A DNA stretch of 40,858 nucleotides from assembly GCA_030053925.1 (NCBI GenBank), contig JASGCX010000030.1, positions 1 through 40,858 of the forward strand, read 5' to 3'. How positions within the stretch are numbered: the stretch's first letter is position 1; every line of letters begins with the position of its first letter. The translations under genes and the position numbers were made by a program. The notes below the pieces were generated by a model that did not search any database, was not told the origin of the DNA, and saw nothing but the letters and a program-made list of their open reading frames with translations. This stretch comes from Flavobacterium sp. (lineage in GTDB: Bacteria > Bacteroidota > Bacteroidia > Chitinophagales > Chitinophagaceae). Positions 11,001 through 19,200 of this stretch are shown one piece after another.

Positions 11001-12442
11001 CACTAATGCGTTACAATAGTGGTTTATATGGTTACAATGATAATTTACCAGTAGCTGTTACTAATAATGCGAGATATAGAGAAACTGGATTTGATAGTTT
11101 TGAAGATTATGATTACAAGGAAGCTAGTTGTGTAGAGTGTAGTGAAGAACGCAAAAAAGCGCATCGTCATTGGAATTTAGGCGATAATACCCCGAATCAT
11201 ATTACGCAAGCAGAAAGCCATTCGGGCTTAAGTAGTTTGATGGTAGCACCTAATGAAACTTTTAATATAACTAATTCTGTTACATCATTACCTCAGAATA
11301 ACAATTTGTCTATTGAAGAAAGCCGAAATACGCCAGATGTAAAGATAGAGTTGCAGAGAAATTTATTTCACGATTTGGTGGTTACACCTTCTGGTAAAGG
11401 TTTATATGGTATCTATTATAATTTAGGGCGTAGGGACGCTTATCAATATGCGGGAACACGACAACACGATAAACTTACTCTTCAAGATTTTGAAGTTGCG
11501 GGAAGCAACCAAAATTTCCCATCTTTTATTAATCAAAATAGAATTGTCGCCCAGTGGAATGGCATACTACAAGTTGAAGAGAACGGTATCTATAATTTCA
11601 TGATGAATCAAATTGATGATGACGCATATTTTGAGATTTATACTAAAACTGGGACATTGTTAATGCGCATTGCTGCTGATTGGAATGGAAATGGATTATC
11701 ACCAAATGCTTATGGTTCAATTACATTATCGAAAGGATCGTATAATATTAAAGCTCATTTTCATGAAGATTTTGGGGGGGCTAATTTTAATGTACTTTGG
11801 ACTAAACCAAGTAGTATAGCTGGCCAGTACGATGAGATACCTTTAAAAAATTTATACACTACAAGCGATTTTAGTAATTCAAATAGTGAAGTCTACTCTG
11901 ACACTTATTGCGAAAAACTCGGTACAATCAAACCGATTGCTAATGCTAAAATTGATAAGTTCTCATTAATTGCTGGTCAGAAAATGGTTATAAGTGCTTG
12001 GGTAAAAGAAGGTGGTAAAGATTGTATGTGTAGCGGCTATGATAAAAATGCCTTGGAGCTAGCTTTTACTAGTGCAACGCCAATAACTTTTGCACCAGCA
12101 GGTAATATAATTGAGGGTTGGCAGAGATACGAATGTGTATTTACCGTACCAAATGGAGCTACAACAGCATCCATTAAGCTTAAAAATTTATCTAGTACTC
12201 AGCCTGTTTATTTTGATGATATTCGAATTCATCCTTTTAATGCCAATATGAAGTCTTTTGTGTACGACCCAGTAACACTTAGACTCACCTCTGAATTAGA
12301 TGAGAATAATTATGCAACTTTTTACGAGTATGATGCCGATGGCTTATTAGTAAGAGTTAAAAAAGAGACAAAAGAAGGTATTAAAACAATCAAAGAAACT
12401 AGGTCTGCCATTCAAAGTAAAATACAAACAATCACTTATTAG
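5066..12442 (+). CDS. Giant secreted RHS-partner protein with PA14 domain
   Basis: A 2458-residue protein. A signal peptide covers residues 1-25. Residues about 78-153 carry a block (VNTFTGDFSYNIPLMDVGG, EASWVGLGWNINPGAITR, RGLPDDF) that I know from long Bacteroidota proteins encoded next to DUF6443-type RHS genes. A second recognisable stretch is GKRYIYGIPVYN near residue 640. Residues about 2110-2250 form a PA14-like domain (GLYGIYYNL, GILQVEENGIYNFMM, DDDAYFEIY, LWTKPSS). Residues 2295-2391 resemble a carbohydrate-binding jelly roll (VISAWVKEGG, YFDDIRIHPF). The end has one YD-type repeat (FYEYDADGLLVRVKKET). It lacks an RHS core and a variable tip, so it probably serves as a structural or target-binding partner. 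The next gene starts 1 nt after its stop. Confidence 0.8.
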   Translation: MNRQKFSASILLVVFYFNFLGTLFASKRTLEGNIFNGIDYLHRYSKVLDNAKEIRAIRNLSDDKRRLEHFFGGGPSQPEMASFKSVNADNLVNTFTGDFSYNIPLMDVGGYPINLFYSGGITMEQEASWVGLGWNINPGAITRNMRGLPDDFDGTDLITKTQHIKDDKTYGVSASASGEFFGLGPDIGFNAGLFYNTNKGFGIEAGGNASISLGLSKKSRDENTSFTPSVNLGIGLNINSQEGLSIQPSMGLYLKEADKNDKYGFQVGTSYNSRSGISGLNIEGEVGKFNRVTNTSYPGASYSYPLNTSISFAKPSYVPSIRMPLTHSNTSFEFKTGGATIGFHGSVSIKGYLSKGQIKPIDIIQKKLAVGYLHLENGNDNKAALLDFNRLNDGPYTQTTPLISIPYYTYDVFSISGEGTGGSFRAYRGNVGFVRDPYTRTKSENNSFGFELGAGNLFHGGIEYNYVNTPTTVYKWSSNNDAEGALKFQTSKAEREGVYFKNPGEKAIVSKDYYEAIGGDNIARLSLLNNGSSQPIALPAVDIFDNNRKFSKKISLNADNTSKKIRDKRTQVISYLTAEEAERIGFDKKIKIYPLNDFSLIGNCNVAETPVNTISRVTESNEPMDIDSNYRRRNHISEIDVLEQDGKRYIYGIPVYNTIQKEVSFSVGSTPIDVNRGIVTYNSGENSSSNISGKDNFYQAETTPAYAHSFLLTALLSSDYVDVTNNGITDDDLGDAIKFNYSRFGFDGTKWKNYKWRTPFKANSANTAIYNEGLKTDGNDQKASYTYGEREMWYWHSVESKNMIAVFRLGNRSDNKQPSDENGNTSQDDAALKKLDRIDLYSKAAYIKYLAAIQANSSAIQPKPIKSVLFEYFDETQKDKQLCIGTPLNADNSQGKLTLKSVCFTYNGNDKLKKNVYRFGYTNNKPYATNSADRWGTYKDFISNPTNQSNADFPYSLQINAPFNTSVTKQVIDVNAAPWALNKILLPAGAQLNITYESDDYGYVQNKRAAQMFRIVGFANSPTNTPRPYLNESAVHLGGNYSDDDYKYVFIEVPKMPESSLSARARKITVYRDYLEGITQLAFKIWVWMPRDYQNPPGVEPINVYANVDFSDINNYGITNDNKIWVKVKEVSGNASPMMATAIQFMKDNLPAKAYPSSNVDPSASGAIQIIRSLIGMMTSIGEAFTGIETKARLNRMCSKVDMSKSYVRLNNPYYSKLGGGYRVKQVRISDNWNKMTNSFDSEYGQKYDYTTSITVDGVKKTISSGVATYEPSIGAEENPFKSVLNYDSKLPMGPTQYGFIDMPFGETFFPSPMVGYSKVRVTSLHRSAKTNNSSDKKIKSGVGIQETQYYTSKDFPSFSDFTDFDGNSNVRYTSDPILKFLKIDVEEMVTLSQGFRVVLNDMNGKMKSQASYPENDELNPINYTEYFYRLEKKGDNSFNLKNNVQVAGKDGVITEQEVGKDIEMMVDFREHKTETTSGGVQFNTDGFTIGPFPLVIPIMFKPPMRDVNTYRSVSVLKVINQYGIVDSVLQIDKGSMVSTKNLVYDKETGDVLVSRTQNEFNNPIYNLNYPAHWVYSGMEPAAKNIDVVYTNVLFRNGFLETPAVDQTLFESGDEIYVVDNSSVGVSNTTACIGLGDPSVLPISNEYKIWAVDIAKDTRNTNHRFIFIDKNGTPYNAASANIRIVRSGKRNMLSASVGSITSLNNPINSVTNKIDITDATKVIKSGATEFKDKWKGEEAFYIKKIETPLYNQDCVKFEQVFENDGECFENRNNYLIDYYGVLSYHSNSGLNPLVSNRDIFIDLVTETGNIFNTQNNFTSNSTEKLAAGQQSISFSTGYEGCEYNFQIMKLHKIRYSDGSIPKFCPSNPSSPIITYNYVCDSVFDHQQMNPYLHGILGNWRNSKSYVFYGERQENAFNSTNAITTPTNIKTDGVIKDFEPYWKYSQASAKVMPSSNANWVWNSQVSQVNRKGLEVENFDALMRYNSGLYGYNDNLPVAVTNNARYRETGFDSFEDYDYKEASCVECSEERKKAHRHWNLGDNTPNHITQAESHSGLSSLMVAPNETFNITNSVTSLPQNNNLSIEESRNTPDVKIELQRNLFHDLVVTPSGKGLYGIYYNLGRRDAYQYAGTRQHDKLTLQDFEVAGSNQNFPSFINQNRIVAQWNGILQVEENGIYNFMMNQIDDDAYFEIYTKTGTLLMRIAADWNGNGLSPNAYGSITLSKGSYNIKAHFHEDFGGANFNVLWTKPSSIAGQYDEIPLKNLYTTSDFSNSNSEVYSDTYCEKLGTIKPIANAKIDKFSLIAGQKMVISAWVKEGGKDCMCSGYDKNALELAFTSATPITFAPAGNIIEGWQRYECVFTVPNGATTASIKLKNLSSTQPVYFDDIRIHPFNANMKSFVYDPVTLRLTSELDENNYATFYEYDADGLLVRVKKETKEGIKTIKETRSAIQSKIQTITY

Positions 12443-12443
12443 T

Positions 12444-13253
12444 ATGAGAAATAAAATAATCCCAATTACTGCAATGCTGATAATGTTTGGAATTAAAGCA
12501 GTTATAGCGCAAACAAATAATAATATTAGTACCGAGGTCAAGGAAAAATTGTATCGTATGAGTCGGGCTTTTGATAGCAGCTATTTCCTAGCCTTCAATG
12601 TAGATTTCATATATACTGCCCTGGATACAGTTACAGGTAAAACCGAAACAAGCCAGCGTTCTGGTAATTATTTAGTAAAAGGTGGGGCTTTTAGCTATAC
12701 GCTAGGCGACATTGAATTTATGCAAAACGATTCTATGGCTTTTACCATATCTCACCAAAGTAAAGTGCTATTTGTTTCTAAAAAGAAACTTCCATCGGCT
12801 GCTAATACCTTACCATTAAAAACAATGGTGGATAGCTTGGTAGCTAATTATTCTAAATATTATAGCATTACTTCTAATTCAAATACAGCTAGTGGCGATA
12901 GTACCATTAAGTTTGAAACCCTAAATGGCAGTAATGGATTGCCCTATAAAAGCATAGAAATTACGTACGATAAAAAAAGTATTTACCCAAAGCAAGTTGA
13001 AGTAAAATACGATGAGTATGATGAAGTAAGTAACGACACAATTCCTGGAATAGTTGGTATCCGAAAGAAAGTTTTTCGTGCAAAAACAATGGATATTGTA
13101 TTCTCAAATTACAAAATGGCAAATATTGATTATTCAGTTTTTAAAAATGAAAGGTATATCTATTTCGATAGAATGAAAAAACAGTATATCCCAGTTGATC
13201 AGTTTCGAGATTACAAACTGTATGTAAATGGAATAAATCTAGCAGATAATTAA
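12444..13253 (+). CDS. Small secreted protein between the two giant RHS-type genes
   Basis: A 269-residue protein with a clean signal peptide (MRNKIIPITAMLIMFGIKAVIAQ). The mature part is beta-rich with no membrane segment. It ends with an FKNERYIYFDRMKKQYIPV stretch followed by DYKLYVNGINLADN. The general pattern (many paired strands with TSQRSGNYLVKGGAFSYTLGD in the middle) is loosely reminiscent of LolA-like periplasmic carriers. I cannot assign a family. Its start codon follows the stop of the 2458-residue gene after a single base, and the RHS gene begins 46 nt downstream. A chaperone, adaptor or assembly role for the two giants is a reasonable inference from this position. Confidence 0.7.
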   Translation: MRNKIIPITAMLIMFGIKAVIAQTNNNISTEVKEKLYRMSRAFDSSYFLAFNVDFIYTALDTVTGKTETSQRSGNYLVKGGAFSYTLGDIEFMQNDSMAFTISHQSKVLFVSKKKLPSAANTLPLKTMVDSLVANYSKYYSITSNSNTASGDSTIKFETLNGSNGLPYKSIEITYDKKSIYPKQVEVKYDEYDEVSNDTIPGIVGIRKKVFRAKTMDIVFSNYKMANIDYSVFKNERYIYFDRMKKQYIPVDQFRDYKLYVNGINLADN

Positions 13254-13299
13254 ATCATTGATTGAACATAAATCACTCGCATCTTAATCTAGTAGTTGT

Positions 13300-16200
13300 A
13301 TGAAATATATGAAACAATATATCTTGAAAGTGTGTGTACTTTTAAGTGCCATCATTATGTTGCATTGCAGCCTTTATGCTGATCCAATCACTTATAAGCA
13401 AGTGCTTGGAGGTCAATCTACTCCTCTTACCATTGGCGCAGTAATGCCAAATGTAATTATACCCGATTACAACGATGCCAATACGATAGCGAAAGAATAT
13501 TCAATAAAAAATTTGATTACATTAAAAGTAGATGAGCAATTTGGCAATTTAATTACCACAGATTTTAAAGTAACGGTAAAGTTTAATATTCATTATACAA
13601 CTGCTGTTGACAATATTGATAGAGTTCTAAACGACAAAACATTAACAGTTGACTATAAAAAAGGTGCGGGTACAAAATTTACAAGTTTAGATCATTTCTC
13701 ATTTGGTAGTGCAAAGAAAATATGGCTTGTAGTTACTGATATTAATACATACGGCGGCGATTGGAGCAAAATCGCTCCTTTCATCAATCTAACTGCTGCA
13801 ATAACACCACAACGAGATTATAAATTCTTATGTACATCTGAAGTAGCAACTGTTAATAAAGCACCTGTCGCAGCAGTTTATGATGAATGTAAAATTTCAT
13901 GGACAGATGCAAATGGAGTAAAACCAAGTTATTATGATATAGAGTGGGCGTGGGTAGAAAAAGAAGAGTTACAGCTAATAAGTGATGCTAGTTTAATTTT
14001 TAAGAATAATGCAACAAGAGTGTCTCTTAATCCAGAAAATGTAGGGACTAAAGAATATACAATTCCCACTCTCTACGACGGTGAAGGCTTTATTTTTTAT
14101 AGAATAAGACCCGTACAACTAAAACAAACGGGTGAAGTTGTAAATGGACAATGGAGTACTGATGGTTTAAATATTAATCAAATTAAGCAACAAATTGCTT
14201 CAACACAAGCAGGTAAGCAACCTGCTGGTAATTTTTTCATTCATTCGGGACATGAAGACAAACTTAACTGGCAGTCAACCACATCTTTTGCTGAGGAAGG
14301 TAAAAGAAAAACAGTTATTCAATATTTTGATGGCTCACTACGATTAAGACAAACGGTTACTAAAGATAATCAAACCCAAAAAACAGTAGTAGCAGAAACT
14401 TTTTACGATTATCAAGGAAGGGCAACAATTGAGGTTCTTCCAGCCCCAACATTGCAAAATGTAATTAAGTATGTACAACAATTAAATCAATTTGAGGATA
14501 ATGCTAGTACAGCAACCTATCCAAAGGAGTTGTACGATGGGTTTGTGTCACCTGCAACCCTTTGTACTAAAGGTGCACCTAAACTGCAAAATATATCTGG
14601 TGCATCTAACTACTATTCCTCACAAAATCCCGAAACCAATTTGGCTAATTCAGTTAGTCGGTTTATACCAGATGCGGGTGGCTATCCATACACAGAAACT
14701 AGATATACACCTGATAACACAGGGCGTATTGCTGCAAAAAGTGGTGTTGGTGCAAGTCATCAATTAGGATCAAATCACGAAACTAAATATTATTATGGTT
14801 CCGCTAGTCAGCGTGAGTTAGACGCTCTGTTTGGCGGTGAAGCGGGCGATGCTTCTCACTATTTTAAAAACATGGTTAGAGATGCCAATGGACAATATTC
14901 TGTTAGCTATGTTGACATGCATGGCCGTACTGTAGCTACAGCATTAGCTGGTAAAAACCCTACTAATCTAAATGTGTTGCCATCTTATGCTACATTACCA
15001 GTAGATAAAATCTCTAAGGATCTTTTAAATAATGATGCCAATATTATAAATGGTAAAGCAATTGAAACCAATACCGCATTACTGGTTCCTAAAATTGATA
15101 ACTATGATTTTGTGTACCAACTTTCACCACGTGATTTAGCCCTACTGAACTGTAAGTATAATACTACGGACATTTACAATGCGACCTACGATTTAGAGAT
15201 TACTATTACTAACGCATGTGGTGATATAATTTATACAAAGAATGAAACTAATAAATCTAGTTTTAATATTAGTTTTACGTTACCACAGCTTGCAGAAGGT
15301 GAATATAATATTAGTAAGCGCTTGTCTATTAATGAACAAAAACAAGTTGACTATAGAACAAACATATTTCTGCCCAATAACACCTGTAAAAGCCTAGCCA
15401 ACTTCACTAATGAATTTTATGCTGTAGTATTATCTCAGAATCCAAACTGTAAACCTACCTGTCAGTCATGTTCTACTTTTTTAGGTTCTTTACAACAGTT
15501 TAAAACCAAGTATTTAGAAGCTGCTGGTTATGCTATTGGTGCAGCAGTTTCTGATGAAATGAATGCTGCAATTTCTAAAAGTTATTACGAGGCAAAAGCT
15601 AAATGTGACGCATTGTGTGACCCTGCTGCCCAGTTTAATAAACTGAATGAAATAAGAGCATCTATGCTGGAGGATATGATGCCTTCTTCTGGTCAGTATG
15701 CTAATTTATATACCCCCACTAGTCTATATAATATTTTTAGCCCACAATCTACAGCACCATACATAATTCCATACAAATATCCTTATACAACCAATGGTGG
15801 CACTGGTGGTATTTATGCAAGTCGCCTCGGGGTAAAAGATGCTACTGTATATAATGGTACAGATGTTACCAATCCGCAAACATTTAGTACCAATTTTGAT
15901 GCAAAATGGGCACAGCAGCTATTGCCCTACCACCCAGAATATTGCAAGCTTAATATTGCCGAAGCTGTCTTGAAATCAAGTTATGATTTGGATGCTAGAA
16001 TGGAAGCTACAGACAAGTATACGGATGCAGTTACCAAAGGATATATTAGCAATAATATCCTAGATAATGATCCTTTTTTCAGCGGCTCTGGCATTGCTTA
16101 TAAGGCGCAAATGGATGCGAAATTAAATAAGTATGTAAGATTTACTCATCGCATCTTCATCCTTAATATTGAGGTATTTACGCTAACCATGTGGCAAACT

Positions 16201-19200
16201 GCCTACGTAGCAGTATTCTGTAAAAATGTTCCCGAAACAAATCGAGCAGCTTGTGCTTCTGCTGCACCTCAGTATCCATCAAATTTTCCGCCACTAAGTA
16301 GTTGCGGTGCCGATTGGGACTATTTCTGGCGTTCTTTTAGAAGTATGTATTTAACTGAGAAAGAAAGGCTTGTAAACCAATATTTAAGTGACCAATGCCC
16401 TACTGTTAGTAATACTACCTTAGTGAACAATGGCTTTAGAGTATATTTTGACAGCAACCCAGCTAAAATTAGTGATGCAGGGGATGGTACTGGTGCAAGT
16501 ATGCCTACAGATAAAAATTCTGCAGATGAAGCAATACAGAAACAATACGAAGCAAACTGTCGTTCAAACACAACTCGTTGGACAAATATACTTTTAAGCT
16601 GCCCACAAATTGCCGGTATTGCCAATGTAACAACAAAGCAAGCACTTATCCATGATATTATAGAAGGTTTTGTTGGTATTTGTAAAAGTGGCTGCACAGT
16701 TACTAATCCTATTGGTGCATCTACTTTACCTAATGGTAATTCATTTCAGTCTGTTCTTGCAAATACATTATCTGCTTATGGTTTAGCTGCAAATGAATTC
16801 TGTAATGGTTATTTATTCGATTGGCCAAAGCCTTACGATAAGCAAGTAGCACTTAGTAATAAAGTTATTATAGATCCACCAAAACCTGAAAGTTGCGAGT
16901 GCGTGCGTCTGTCTCAAATTAACCAAGAATACCGTGGTAGTCAATCGCTTAGTAGTTATTTATTTAAACGCTACAACACAACTATTAGCCAAGCTACGCT
17001 TGATATATTATTGGCAAGTTGTGCAGGCAACAACAACTGTAATTTTTTAGCCGAGCCTATTAGCTTACCACCTGTTTTGCAATGCAATGTCAATAAATCT
17101 GTTTGTATTAGCTGTATAGAGTACAACGTTTATAAAACAGCTTTTCAAACAGAGTTTGCACAGTCTAGCTATGCGCAAGCCCCTTATAAAAACTTTGATG
17201 CAGATGCTGAACCTAGTAAGCTTGCTGCAAACCAGTTTTTTGCGCAGTACATGAACTTTAAAACGGGTTTTAGTAAAGATTGGGCAGATTATCTTGCTTT
17301 TGATATATCTTGTAATGGCGATGGTTCTGGAAATACTTATGCAACTGCTAGCGAATCCCCACAAACAAATATGTCTATAACCTACGACAAAAAATTATGT
17401 GGTAGTGGTGTGGTATTTGGTCCAGTAACCCCAGTAACTAAAAACCCTTGTGACGATTTACAAAAACTAGCCGTTTACGCTGGCTACGAGCAGTACGAAC
17501 TAAACAAACAAAACCTCATAGACAATTTTGATAAAAAATACATTGAGAAATGTTTAGAAGCTAAAAATGCTGAAGTATTTACTGTAAGCCACACGGTGGC
17601 AGAGTACCACTATACATTGTACTATTACGACCAAGCAGGTAACTTAGTAAAAACAGTAGCGCCAGAAGGTGTAAGGCCTAACTATTCAGCATCTTATTTA
17701 AATGCCGTAGCTAGCGACCGAAAAAACAATACCAATTACGCAGCACCGCCAGCCCACGTAATGGCTACTCAGTACCGCTACAATAGCCTTAACCAAGTAG
17801 TAGCCCAAATTACACCCGATGGTGGCGAATCGCATTTTTGGTTTGATAGACTTGGCCGATTGGTAGCTAGCCAAAATGCCAAACAAAAGCCGCTTAATAG
17901 ATACAGTTATACGGTTCACGATGCTTTAGGCAGGGTTAAAGAGGTTGGTGAAAAAGCCTTAGGCAGTAACAGCCCTATGAGCCAAACCATCAGTAGAAAC
18001 CAAACGGCATTAAACAATTGGATTAATGGTGGTGGTACACCACGTGAGCAAATTACCCGTACCATTTACGATTATGCCCATTCTGCTCTTTGCAATGCCG
18101 GTAGCACCTCTAGTATTGGTAATGTGCTTTGCCAGCAAAACTTACGTAACCGTGTAAGTTATAGCATGGTAATTAATAGTGAATCTGGCGCAATACCAGA
18201 CCTCACTACAAGTGGTTGGGCTTCTGCCACATTTTATAGCTACGATGTGCATGGCAATGTAGATGTATTGTTACATTCTTACCGCCAAGGGGCTATGGCT
18301 GCACACAACGAGTTTAAAAAAGTTACTTACAGCTACGACCTTATTAGTGGCAAAGTAAACAGTATTGCTTACCAGCCTAATCAGCCAGATGCGTTTTACC
18401 ACCAGTATGCCTACGATGGTGAAAATAAAGTAATAAAAGTATACACCAGCAAAGATTCTTTGGTATGGGAGCGAGATGCTACCTACGATTTTTACCGCCA
18501 TGGCTCACTTGCCAGAATGGAATTAGGCGATAACCGTGTACAAGGCATAGACTATGCCTATACCATACAAGGTTGGCTAAAAGGGGTAAATACTACCGGC
18601 GTTAGCACCTACGATATGGGTAAAGATGGCCTAATACCTAGCCAAGGTGGTAGTGGGGCTGCTAAAGATGCCTATGGCTATAGCCTTAATTATTTTGCAG
18701 GCGATTATACCACTATTAACACTACCGTTACACCTTTTGCTACCATTGCTACACAGCGCATAGTAGATAATACACTAGGCTACAACATTAATGCAGGTGG
18801 CGATTTGTACAATGGCAATATTGCGGCAATGTTGGTGAACATACCTAAGCTTGGTGCGGCTAATGTGTATAATTATGCATTTGACCAACTGAACCGCATA
18901 GTAGGTATGGATGCCTATAATGGCTTAAATACCACTAACAATAGCTTTACACCTGCTTACATACAAGACTATAAAGAGCGGATAAGCTACGATGCCAATG
19001 GTAATATACTGCATTACCTACGCAATGGTACCACACAGGGTGGCAGACCATTGGCTATGGATCAAATGCATTATAGCTATATACCTAATACCAACCAGCT
19101 TGACCATATTACAGACGATGTAAACGGCACCGCTACCAATAACTACACCGTAGATATTGATGACCAAGTGATAGGTAATTACCATTATGATGCAATTGGT

